A stretch of DNA of 64,000 nucleotides from positions 124,001-188,000 of the forward strand of contig NW_027480533.1 of assembly GCF_051401765.1 (NCBI RefSeq), given 5' to 3'. Shown piece after piece: positions 1 to 10,980 of this stretch (positions are counted from its first letter, which is position 1; each line of letters starts with the position of its first letter). The stretch is from Calliopsis andreniformis. Its lineage: Eukaryota > Arthropoda > Insecta > Hymenoptera > Andrenidae. The notes under the pieces were generated by a model. That model had not been told where the DNA came from. It was given only the letters and a program-made list of their open reading frames with translations, and made no database searches. A program made the position numbers and the translations under genes.

Positions 1-400
1 ATCCTCAATCCTCAATCCTCAATCCTCAATCCTCAATCGTCAATCTTCAATCCTCAATACTCAATCGTCAATACTCAATCCTCAATACTCAGTACTCAAT
101 CCTCATTCTTCAATCCTCAATACCCAATCCTCAATCTTCAATCCTCAATCCTCAATCCTCAATCCTCAATCCTCAATCTTCAATCCTCAAACCTCAATCC
201 TCAATCCTCAATCCTCAATCTTCAATCCTCAATACTCAAACTTCAATCCACAATCATCAATCCTCAATCCTCAATCCTCAATCGTCAATCTTCAATCCTC
301 AATACTCAATCGTCAATACTCAATCCTCAATACTCAATACTCAATCCTCATTCTTCAATCCTCAATACCCAACCCTCAATCTTCAATCCTCAATCCTCAA
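1..400 (+). repeat. Partial 651-bp-type HOR (family alpha) at left edge
   Basis: This stretch has the variant order of the 651-bp HOR. TCAATCG-type landmarks (the G) lie at 39 and 284, which is 245 bp apart as in full copies. It carries the private variants CAGTACTC and CCACAATC, and also the rarer CCCAACCCTC near 366, which matches the block at 6,569-6,960 (offset 6,568) better than any other copy. The left side is cut by the window edge. Near 400 it switches to a different variant order, marking a junction between two HOR types. Confidence 0.8.
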
Positions 401-1790
401 TCCTCAATTCTCAATCCTCAGTCCTCAATCCTCCGACCTTAAACATCAATACTCTACCCTCAGTCCTTGTCCTCAATCCACAACACTCAATCCTCGATCC
501 TCAATCTTCAATCATCAATATTCAATCTTCAATCCTCAATCCTCAATCCTCAATACTCAATCCTCAATCCTCAATGTTCTATCCTCAATACGCAATCCTC
601 AATCATCAATCCTCAACCCTCAATCCTCAATTCTCAATCCTCAATCGTCAATCTTCAATCCTGAATACTCAATCTTCAACACTCAATCCTCAATCCTCAA
701 TCCTCAATCCTCATTCTTCAATCCTCAATACCCAATCCTCAATCTTCAATCCTCAATCCTCAATCTTCAATCCTCAATCCTCAATCCTCAATAGTCAATC
801 TTCAATCCTCAGTCCCAAATCCTCAATATTCAATACTCACTCCACAATCCTCAATCTTCAATTCTCAATACTCAGTCTTCAATCCTCAATCCTCAATCCG
901 CAATCCTCAATCCTCAATCCTCATTCTTCAATCCTCAATACCCAATCCTCAATCTTCAATCCTCAATCCTCAATCCTCAATCCTCAATTCTCAATCCTCA
1001 ATCCTCAATCCTCAATCCTCAATCCTCAATCCTCAATCCTCAATTCTCAATCCTCAATCCTCAATCCTCAGACCTCAAACAGCGATAGTCAACCCTCAGT
1101 CCTCGTCCTCAATCCACAACCATCAATCCTCAATCCTCAATCTTCAATCATCAATATTCATTCTTCAGTCCCCAATCCTCAATCCTCAATCCTCAACCCT
1201 CAATCCTCAATGTTCAATCCGCAATACCCAATCCTCAATCTTCTATCCGCAATCCTCAATCCTCAATCCTCAATCCTCAATCCTCAATCTTCAATCCTCA
1301 ATACTCAACCTTCAATCCTCAACACTCAATCCTCAATCCTCAATCCTCATTCTTCAATCCTCAACACCCAATCCTCAATCTTCAATCCTCAATCCCCAAT
1401 CCTCAATTCTCAATCCTCAATCCTCAATCCTCAGACCATAAACATCAATACTCTACCCTCAGTCCTCGTCCTCAATCCACAACACTCAATCCTCAACCCT
1501 CAATCTTCAATCATCAATATTCAATCTTCAATCCTCAATCCTCAATCCTCAATCCTCAATGTTCTATCCCCAATAAGCAATCCTCAATCTTCAATCCTCA
1601 ATCCTCAATCCTCAATCCTCAATCCTAAATCCTCAATCTTAATCTTCAATCCTCAGTACGCAATCTTCAATCCTCAATCCTCAATCCTCATTCTTCAATC
1701 CTCAATACCCAATCCTCAATGTTCAATCCTCAATCCTCAATCCTCAATCCTCAATCCTCAATCCTCAATCCTCAATCTTCAATCATCAAT
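401..1790 (+). repeat. Alpha block with TCGTCC markers, copy 1 (mate near 40.88-42.27 kb)
   Basis: The variant order is collinear with 40,881-42,270 at a constant offset of 40,480. For example, ATGTTCTATCC is at 574 and at 41,054, and ATGTTCAATCC is at 1,719 and at 42,199. Match begins near 370. The block contains diverged heptamer runs around 440-500, 1,075-1,120 and 1,430-1,480, each including the 6-bp unit TCGTCC (TTGTCC in the first). A TAATCT 6-bp unit lies near 1,638. Related shortened copies are at about 55.32-56.22 kb and 62.96-63.98 kb. Confidence 0.82.
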
Positions 1791-3131
1791 ATTCAATTTC
1801 AGTCCTCAATCCTCAATCCTCAATCCTCAACCCTCAATCCTCAATGTTCAATCCGCAATACCCAATCCTCAATCTTCTATCCGCAATCCTCAATCCTCAA
1901 TCCTCAATCCTCAATCCTCAATCCTCAATCTTCAATCCTCAATACTCAATCTTCAATCCTCAATACTCAATCCTCAATCCTCAATCCTCATTCTTCAATC
2001 CTCAACACCCAATCCTCAATCTTCAATCCTCAACCCTCAATCCTCAATTCTCAATCCTCAATCCTCAATCCTCAGACCTTAAACATCAATACTCTACCCT
2101 CAGTCCTCGTCCTCAATCCACAACACTCAATCCTCGATCCTCAATCTTCTATCATCAATATTCAATCTTCAATCGTCAATCCTCAATCGTCAATACTCAA
2201 TCCTCAATCTTCAATCCTCAATCCTCAATCCTCAATTCTCAATCCTCAATCGTCAATCCTCAATCCTCAATCCTCAATCCTCAATGTTCAATCCGCAATA
2301 CACAATCCTCAATACTCAGTCTTCAATCCTCAATCCTCAATCCGCAATCCTCAATCCTCAATCCTCATTCTTCAATCCTCAATACCCAATCCTCAATCTT
2401 CAATCCTCAATCCTCAATCCTCAATTCTCAATCCTCAATCCTCAATCCTCAATCCTCAATCCTCAATGTTCGATCCGCAATACACAATCCTCAATCTTCT
2501 ATCCGCAATCCTCAATCCTCAATCCTCAATCCTCAATCCTCAATCCTCTATCCTCAATCCTCAGACCTCAATCCTCAATCGTCAATCTTCAATCCTCAAT
2601 ACTCAATCTTCAATCCTCAATCCTCAATCCTCAATCCTCAATCCTCATTCTTCAATCCTCAATACCCAATCCTCAATCTTCAATCCTCAATACTCAGTCT
2701 TCAATCCTCAATCCTCAATCCTCAATCCTCAATCCTCAATCCTAATTCTTCAATCCTCAATACCCAATCCTCCACCTTCAATCCTCAATCCTCAATCCTC
2801 AATCCTCAATGCTCAATCCTCAATCCTCAATCTTCAATCCTCAATACTCAATCTTCAATCCTCAATACTCAGTCCTCAATCCTCAATCCTCAATCCTCAA
2901 TCTTAATCTTCAACCCTCAATCCTCAATGTTCAATCCGCAATTCCCAATCCTCAATCCTCAATCCTCAATCCTCAATCTTAATCTTCAATCCTCAGTACG
3001 CAATCTTCAATGCTCAACCCTCAATCCTCATTCCTCAGTCCTCAATCTTCAATACTCAATACTCAATCTTCAATCCTCAATCCTCAATCCTCAATCCTCA
3101 ATCCTCAATCCTCAATCCTCAATCCTCAATC

Positions 3132-3782
3132 GTCAATCTTCAATCCTCAATACTCAATCGTCAATACTCAATCCTCAATACTCAATACTCAATCCTCATT
3201 CTTCAATCCTCAATACCCAATCCTCAATCTTCAATCCTCAATCCTCAATCCTCAATCCTCAATCCTCAAACTTCAATCCTCAAACCTCAATCCTCAATCC
3301 TCAATCCTCAATCTTCAATCCTCAATACTCAAACTTCAATCCTCAATCATCAATCCTCAATCCTCAATCCTCAATCGTCAATCTTCAATCCTCAATACTG
3401 AATCGTCAATACTCAATCCTCAATACTCAATACTCAATCCTCATTCTTCAATCCTCAATACCCAATCCTCAATCTTCAATCCTCAATCCTCAATCCTCAA
3501 TCCTCAATCCTCAATCTTCAATCCTCAAACCTCAATCCTCAATCCTCAATCCTCAATCTTCAATCCTCAATACTCAAACTTCAATCCTCAATCATCAATC
3601 CTCATTCCTCAATCCTCAATCCTCAATCCTCAATCGTCAATCTTCAATCCTGAATACTCAATCTTCAATACTCAATCCTCAATCCTCAATCCTCAATCCT
3701 CATTCTTCAATCCTCAATACCCAATCCTCAATCTTCAATCCTCAATCCTCAATCCTCAATCCTCCATCCTCAATCCTCAATC
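3132..3782 (+). repeat. 651-bp HOR (245+259+147), unit 1
   Basis: TCAATCG landmarks (the G) fall at 3,132, 3,377, 3,636 and 3,783, giving sub-blocks of 245, 259 and 147 bp, all multiples of 7. Total is 93 monomers. Each sub-block starts CGTCAATCTTC. The first two continue through TCAATAC-rich monomers, TCATTCT, CCAATCC, TCAAACC and CAATCATC; the third is the short form with CCTGAATAC in the preceding block. This is the basic repeating unit of family alpha. Confidence 0.87.
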
Positions 3783-4433
3783 GTCAATCTTCAATCCTCA
3801 ATACTCAATCGTCAATACTCAATCCTCAATACTCAGTACTCAACCCTCATTCTTCAATCCTCAATACCCAATCCTCAATCTTCAATCCTCAATCCTCAAT
3901 CCTCAATCCTCAATCCTCAATCTTCAATCCTCAAACCTCAATCCTCAATCCTCAATCCTCAATCTTCAATCCTCAATACTCAAACTTCAATCCACAATCA
4001 TCAATCCTCAATCCTCAATCCTCAATCGTCAATCTTCAATCCTCAATACTCAATCGTCAATACTCAATCCTCAATACTCAATACTCAATCCTCATTCTTC
4101 AATCCTCAATACCCAATCCTCAATCTTCAATCCTCAATCCTCAATCCTCAATCCTCAATCCTCAATCTTCAATCCTCAAACCTCAATCCTCAATCCTCAA
4201 TCCTCAATCTTCAATCCTCAATACTCAAACTTCAATCCTCAATCATCAATCCTCATTCCTCAATCATCAATCCTCAATCCTCAATCGTCAATCTTCAATC
4301 CTGAATAATCAATCTTCAATACTCAATCCTCAATCCTCAATCCTCAATCCTCACTCTTCAATCCTCAATACCCAATCCTCAATCTTCAATCCTCAATCCT
4401 CAATCCTCAATCCACAATCCTCAATCCTCAATC
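3783..4433 (+). repeat. 651-bp HOR, unit 2
   Basis: Directly follows the preceding 651-bp unit with landmarks at 3,783, 4,028 (+245) and 4,287 (+259). It is recognisable by CAGTACTC near 3,835 and by CCACAATC near 3,992. These variants are shared with the partial copy at the start of the window and with 6,607-7,257. It ends beside the CCTATGTCCC landmark. Confidence 0.85.
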
Positions 4434-5955
4434 CTCAATCTTCAATCCTATGTCCCAAATACTCAATCTTCAATACTCACTCCTCAATCGTCAATCTTCA
4501 ATCCTGAATACTCAATCTTCAATACTCAATCCTCATTCTTCAATCCTCAATACCCAATCCTCCATCTTCAATCCTCAATCCTCAATCCTCAATCCTCAAT
4601 CTTCAATCATCAATATTCAATTTCAGTCCTCAATCCTCAATCCTCAATCCTCAACCCTCAATCCTCAATGTTCAATCCGCAATACCCAATCCCCAATCTT
4701 CTATCCGCAATCCTCAATCCTCAATCCTCAATCCTCAATCCTCAATCCTCAATCCTCAATCTTCAATCCTCAATACTCAATCTTCAATCCTCAATACTCA
4801 ATCCTCAATCCTCAATCCTCATTCTTCAATCCTCAACACCCAATCCTCAATCTTCAATCCTCAACCCTCAATCCTCAATTCTCAATCCTCAATCCTCAAT
4901 CCTCAGACCTTAAACATCAATACTCTACCCTCAGTCCTCGTCCTCAATCCACAACACTCAATCCTCGATCCTCAATCTTCTATCATCAATATTCAATCTT
5001 CAATCGTCAATCCTCAATCGTCAATACTCAATCCTCAATCTTCAATCCTCAATCCTCAATCCTCAATTCTCAATCCTCAATCGTCAATCCTCAATCCTCA
5101 ATCCTCAATCCTCAATGTTCAATCCGCAATACACAATCCTCAATACTCAGTCTTCAATCCTCAATCCTCAATCCGCAATCCTCAATCCTCAATCCTCATT
5201 CTTCAATCCTCAATACCCAATCCTCAATCTTCAATCCTCAATCCTCAATCCTCAATTCTCAATCCTCAATCCTCAATCCTCAATCCTCAATCCTCAATGT
5301 TCGATCCGCAATACACAATCCTCAATCTTCTATCCGCAATCCTCAATCCTCAATCCTCAATCCTCAATCCTCAATCCTCAATCCTCAATCCTCAGACCTC
5401 AATCCTCAATCCTCAATCGTCAATCTTCAATCCTCAATACTCAATCTTCAATCCTCAATCCTCAATCCTCAATCCTCAATCCTCATTCTTCAATCCTCAA
5501 TACCCAATCCTCAATCTTCAATCCTCAATACTCAGTCTTCAATCCTCAATCCTCAATCCTCAATCCTCAATCCTCAATCCTAATTCTTCAATCCTCAATA
5601 CCCAATCCTCCACCTTCAATCCTCAATCCTCAATCCTCAATCCTCAATGCTCAATCCTCAATCCTCAATCTTCAATCCTCAATACTCAATCTTCAATCCT
5701 CAATACTCAGTCCTCAATCCTCAATCCTCAATCCTCAATCTTAATCTTCAACCCTCAATCCTCAATGTTCAATCCGCAATTCCCAATCCTCAATCCTCAA
5801 TCCTCAATCCTCAATCTTAATCTTCAATCCTCAGTACGCAATCTTCAATGCTCAACCCTCAATCCTCATTCCTCAGTCCTCAATCTTCAATACTCAATAC
5901 TCAATCTTCAATCCTCAATCCTCAATCCTCAATCCTCAATCCTCAATCCTCAAGC

Positions 5956-6606
5956 GTCAATCTTCAATCCTCAATACTCAATCGTCAATACTCAATCCTC
6001 AATACTCAATACTCAATCCTCATTCTTCAATCCTCAATACCCAATCCTCAATCTTCAATCCTCAATCCTCAATCCTCAATCCTCAATCCTCAAACTTCAA
6101 TCCTCAAACCTCAATCCTCAATCCTCAATCCTCAATCTTCAATCCTCAATACTCAAACTTCAATCCTCAATCATCAATCCTCAATCCTCAATCCTCAATT
6201 GTCAATCTTCAATCCTCAATACTCAATCGTCAATACTCAATCCTCAATACTCAATACTCAATCCTCATTCTTCAATCCTCAATACCCAATCCTCAATCTT
6301 CAATCATCAATCCTCAATCCTCAATCCTCAATCCTCAATCTTCAATCCTCAAACCTCAATCCTCAATCCTCAATCCTCAATCTTCAATCCTCAATACTCA
6401 AACTTCAATCCTCAATCATCAATCCTCATTCCTCAATCCTCAATCCTCAATCCTCAATCGTCAATCTTCAATCCTGAATACTCAATCTTCAATACTCAAT
6501 CCTCAATCCTCAATCCTCAATCCTCATTCTTCAATCCTCAATACCCAATCCTCAATCTTCAATCCTCAATCCTCAATCCTCAATCCTCAATCCTCAATCC
6601 TCAATC
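5956..6606 (+). repeat. 651-bp HOR, unit in copy 2 (first)
   Basis: TCAATCG-type landmarks are at 5,956, 6,201, 6,460 and 6,607, giving the same 245+259+147 spacing as at 3,132-3,782 and lying exactly 2,824 bp downstream of it. Two landmark monomers are altered, CAAGCGTC at the start and CAATTGTC at 6,197. Spacing is therefore more conserved than the monomers themselves. Confidence 0.85.
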
Positions 6607-7257
6607 GTCAATCTTCAATCCTCAATACTCAATCGTCAATACTCAATCCTCAATACTCAGTACTCAATCCTCATTCTTCAATCCTCAATACCCAATCCTC
6701 AATCTTCAATCCTCAATCCTCAATCCTCAATCCTCAATCCTCAATCTTCAATCCTCAAACCTCAATCCTCAATCCTCAATCCTCAATCTTCAATCCTCAA
6801 TACTCAAACTTCAATCCACAATCATCAATCCTCAATCCTCAATCCTCAATCGTCAATCTTCAATCCTCAATACTCAATCGTCAATACTCAATCCTCAATA
6901 CTCAATACTCAATCCTCATTCTTCAATCCTCAATACCCAACCCTCAATCTTCAATCCTCAATCCTCAATCCTCAATCCTCAATCCTCAATCTTCAATGCT
7001 CAAACCTCAATCCTCAATCCTCAATCCTCAATCTTCAATCCTCAATACTCAAACTTCAATCCTCAATCATCAATCCTCATTCCTCAATCCTCAATCCTCA
7101 ATCCTCAATCGTCAATCTTCAATCCTGAATAATCAATCTTCAATACTCAATCCTCAATCCTCAATCCTCAATCCTCACTCTTCAATCCTCAATACCCAAT
7201 CCTCAATCTTCAATCCTCAATCCTCAATCCTCAATCCACAATCCTCAATCCTCAATC
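6607..7257 (+). repeat. 651-bp HOR, unit in copy 2 (second)
   Basis: Landmarks at 6,607, 6,852 and 7,111 (+245, +259). It carries CAGTACTC near 6,659, CCACAATC near 6,816 and CCCAACCCTC near 6,937. The last is otherwise seen in the partial copy at 1-400. It is followed by the CCTATGTCCC landmark. Confidence 0.85.
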
Positions 7258-7438
7258 CTCAATCTTCAATCCTATGTCCCAAATACTCAATCTTCAATAC
7301 TCACTCCTCAATCGTCAATCTTCAATCCTGAATACTCAATCTTCAATACTCAATCCTCATTCTTCAATCCTCAATACCCAATCCTCCATCTTCAATCCTC
7401 AATCCTCAATCCTCAAGCCTCAATCTTCAATCATCAAT

Positions 7439-9758
7439 ATTCAATTTCAGTCCTCAATCCTCAATCCTCAATCCTCAACCCTCAATCCTCAATGTTCAAT
7501 CCGCAATACCCAATCCTCAATCTTCTATCCGCAATCCTCAATCCTCAATCCTCAATCCTCAATCCTCAATCCTCAATCTTCAATCCTCAATACTCAATCT
7601 TCAATCCTCAATACTCAATCCTCAATCCTCAATCCTCATTCTTCAATCCTCAACACCCAATCCTCAATCTTCAATCCTCAACCCTCAATCCTCAATTCTC
7701 AATCCTCAATCCTCAATCCTCAGACCTTAAACATCAATACTCTACCCTCAGTCCTCGTCCTCAATCCACAACACTCAATCCTCGATCCTCAATCTTCTAT
7801 CATCAATATTCAATCTTCAATCGTCAATCCTCAATCGTCAATACTCAATCCTCAATCTTCAATCCTCAATCCTCAATCCTCAATTCTCAATCCTCAATCG
7901 TCAATCCTCAATCCTCAATCCTCAATCCTCAATGTTCAATCCGCAATACACAATCCTCAATACTCAGTCTTCAATCCTCAATCCTCAATCCGCAATCCTC
8001 AATCCTCAATCCTCATTCTTCAATCCTCAATACCCAATCCTCAATCTTCAATCCTCAATCCTCAATCCTCAATTCTCAATCCTCAATCCTCAATCCTCAA
8101 TCCTCAATCCTCAATGTTCGATCCGCAATACACAATCCTCAATCTTCTATCCGCAATCCTCAATCCTCAATCCTCAATCCTCAATCCTCAATCCTCAATC
8201 CTCAATCCTCAGACCTCAATCCTCAATCCTCAATCGTCAATCTTCAATCCTCAATACTCAATCTTCAATCCTCAATCCTCAATCCTCAATCCTCAATCCT
8301 CATTCTTCAATCCTCAATACCCAATCCTCAATCTTCAATCCTCAATACTCAGTCTTCAATCCTCAATCCTCAATCCTCAATCCTCAATCCTCAATCCTAA
8401 TTCTTCAATCCTCAATACCCAATCCTCCACCTTCAATCCTCAATCCTCAATCCTCAATCCTCAATGCTCAATCCTCAATCCTCAATCTTCAATCCTCAAT
8501 ACTCAATCTTCAATCCTCAATACTCAGTCCTCAATCCTCAATCCTCAATCCTCAATCTTAATCTTCAACCCTCAATCCTCAATGTTCAATCCGCAATTCC
8601 CAATCCTCAATCCTCAATCCTCAATCCTCAATCTTAATCTTCAATCCTCAGTACGCAATCTTCAATGCTCAACCCTCAATCCTCATTCCTCAGTCCTCAA
8701 TCTTCAATACTCAATACTCAATCTTCAATCCTCAATCCTCAATCCTCAATTCTCAATCCTCAATCCTCAATCCTCAATCCTCAATCGTCAATCTTCAATC
8801 CTCAATACTCAATCGTCAATACTCAATCCTCAATACTCAATACTCAATCCTCATTCTTCAATCCTCAATACCCAATCCTCAATCTTCAATCCTCAATCCT
8901 CAATCCTCAATCCTCAATCCTCAAACTTCAATCCTCAAACCTCAATCCTCAATCCTCAATCCTCAATCCTCAATCTTCAATCCTCAATACTCAAACTTCA
9001 ATCCTCAATCATCAATCCTCAATCCTCAATCCTCAATCGTCAATCTTCAATCCTCAATACTCAATCGTCAATACTCAATCCTCAATACTCAATACTCAAT
9101 CCTCATTCTTCAATCCTCAATACCCAATCCTCAATCTTCAATCCTCAATCCTCAATCCTCAATCCTCAATCCTCAATCTTCAATCCTCAAACCTCAATCC
9201 TCAATCCTCAATCCTCAATCTTCAATCCTCAATACTCAAACTTCAATCCTCAATCATCAATCCTCATTCCTCAATCCTCAATCTTCAATCCTCAATACTC
9301 AATCTTCAATCCTCAATCCTCAATCCTCAATCGTCAATCTTCAATCCTCAATACTCAATCGTCAATACTCAATCCTCAATACTCAATACTCAATCCTCAT
9401 TCTTCAATCCTCAGTACCCAATCCTCAATCTTCAATCCTCAATGTTCAATCCGCAATACCCAATCCTCAATCATCTATCCGCAATCCTCAATCCTCAATC
9501 CTCAATCCTCAATCCTCAATCCTCAATCTTCAATCCTCAATCCTCAATCCTCAATCCACAATCCTCAATCCTCAATCCTCAATCTTCAATCCTATGTCCC
9601 AAATACTCAATCTTCAATACTCACTCCTCAATCGTCAATCTTCAATCCTGAATACTCAATCTTCAATACTCAATCCTCATTCTTCAATCCTCAATACCCA
9701 ATCCTCCATCTTCAATCCTCAATCCTCAATCCTCAATACTCAATCCTCAATCCTCAAT
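7439..9758 (+). repeat. 2,824-bp HOR, copy 3, shortened
   Basis: Third tandem copy, starting at ATTCAATTTC (7,439). The first about 1.3 kb tracks copy 2 at 2,817-2,831 bp. The second half is rearranged: TCAATCG landmarks at 8,787, 9,039 and 9,333 no longer follow 245/259/147. A segment with GTTCAATCCGCAATACCC near 9,443, which belongs to another part of the HOR, has been spliced in. The CCTATGTCCC landmark arrives at 9,594, 2,320 bp after that of copy 2, a net loss of 504 bp (72 monomers). Confidence 0.82.
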
Positions 9759-10813
9759 GTTCTATCCTCAATACGCAACCCTCAATCCTCAATCCTCAAT
9801 CCTCAATCCTCAATCCTCAATCCTCAATCTTATTCTTCAATCCTCAGTACGCAATCTTAAATCCTCAATCCTCAATCCTCATTCCTCAATCCGCAATCTT
9901 CAATACTCAATACTCAATCTTCAATCCTCAATCCTCAATCCTCAATCCTCAATCCTCAATCCTCAATCCTCAATAGTCAATCTTCAATCCCCAATACTCA
10001 ATCGTCAATACTCAATCCTCAATACTCAATACTCAATCCTCATTCTTCAATCCTCAATACCCAATCCTCAATCTTCAATCCTCAATCCTCAATCCTCAAT
10101 CCTCAATCCTCAATCTTCAATCATCAAACCTCAATCCTCAATCCTCAATCCTCAATCTTCAATCCTCAATACTCAAACTTCAATCCTCAATCATCAATCG
10201 TCAATCCTCAATCCTCAATCCTCAATCCTCAATCGTCAATCTTCAATCCGCAATAGCCAATCCTCAATCTTCTATCCGCAATACTCAATCCTCAATCCTC
10301 AATCCTCAATCCTCAATCCTCAATCCGCAATCCTCAGACCTCAATCCTCAATTCTCAATCGTCAATCTTCAATCCTCAATACTCAATCTTCAATCCTCAA
10401 TCCTCAATCCTCAATCCTCAATCTTCATTCTTCAATCCCCAATACCCAATCCTCAATCTTCAATCCTCAATACTCAGTCTTCAATCCTCAATCCTCAATC
10501 CTCAATCCTCAATCCTCAATCCTCATTCTTCAATCCTCAATACCCAATCCTCCATCTTCAATCCTCAATCCTCAATCCTCAATCCTCAATCCTCAATCCT
10601 CAATCCTCAATCTTCAATCCTCAGTCCCAAATCCTCAATCTTCAATACTCACTCCTCAATCCTCAATCCTCAACCCTCAATCCTCAGACCTCAAACATCA
10701 TTACTCAACCGTCAGTCCTCGTCCTCAATCCACAACCCCCAATACTCAATCCTCAATCTTCAATTCTCAATCCTCAATCCTCAATCCTCAATCCTCGGTC
10801 CTCAAACCACAAT
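9759..10813 (+). repeat. Alpha-to-beta transition segment
   Basis: From about 9,594 to 10,195 the variant order matches 45,719-46,320 at offset 36,125 (ATGTTCTATCC at 9,757 and 45,882), with a TATTCT variant of the TAATCT unit near 9,829. From about 10,200 the segment becomes mosaic. CCGCAATAGCC near 10,247 and CAGACC near 10,336 appear, then a TCGTCC-containing diverged run at about 10,685-10,740, then CTCGGTCCTC, which always precedes the degenerate module of family beta. Confidence 0.75.
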
Positions 10814-10980
10814 CCTGAATCCTCAACCTTCAGCCCTCAGTCCTGAACAATCAGTTGTCAATCCTCAACCCTCAAGAGAATATCATCAATTCACAGTTTT
10901 CAATACTCAATACTCAATCTGCAATCTTCAAATCTCTATCCACAAACATCAATCCTCATCACTCAACCCTCAACACTCAG
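10814..10980 (+). repeat. Degenerate in-phase heptamer module, copy 1
   Basis: This 167-bp stretch is the most diverged part of the array, running from CCTGAATCC through CAATCAGTTGTC and AAGAGAATATC to CAACACTCAG. It splits cleanly into 7-bp units whose CAAT core is often lost, so it is decayed satellite and not an insertion. Copies are at 14,138, 32,022 and 40,260, at spacings of 3,324, 17,884 and 8,238 bp. It makes a good probe for family beta. Confidence 0.85.

Larger units (their letters stand above)
1791..4614 (+). repeat. 2,824-bp HOR, copy 1
   Basis: First of three tandem copies, phased here on the landmark ATTCAATTTC at 1,791, 4,615 and 7,439 (exactly 2,824 bp apart). It contains one TCGTCC module near 2,105, two TAATCT units (near 2,912 and 2,978), the GTTCGATCCG landmark near 2,468, two 651-bp HORs, and the CCTATGTCCC landmark with its A at 4,450. 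Four 6-bp units make 404 monomers equal 2,824 bp, which matches the observed period. Compared with the other copies it differs by whole heptamers and scattered substitutions. Confidence 0.87.
4615..7438 (+). repeat. 2,824-bp HOR, copy 2
   Basis: Second tandem copy. Its internal landmarks repeat copy 1: GTTCGATCCG near 5,299, two TAATCT units near 5,740 and 5,817, 651-bp units from 5,956, and CCTATGTCCC with its A at 7,274 (4,450+2,824). Local offsets to copy 1 vary between 2,824 and 2,838 in steps of 7, so the length differences are gains or losses of whole monomers that cancel out. A private variant CAAGCGTC is at about 5,952. Confidence 0.87.

Noticed and set aside
1430..1500. The CAGACC...TCGTCC...CACAAC module as a binding box or promoter.
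   Set aside because: It recurs dozens of times with variable sequence, has no dyad or recognised promoter element, and is explained as a diverged heptamer block. The one-base deletion is useful only as a lineage marker.
10814..10980. Inserted element or small gene in the diverged 167-bp module.
   Set aside because: It divides into 7-bp units in register with both flanks and keeps recognisable CAAT cores, so it is decayed satellite.
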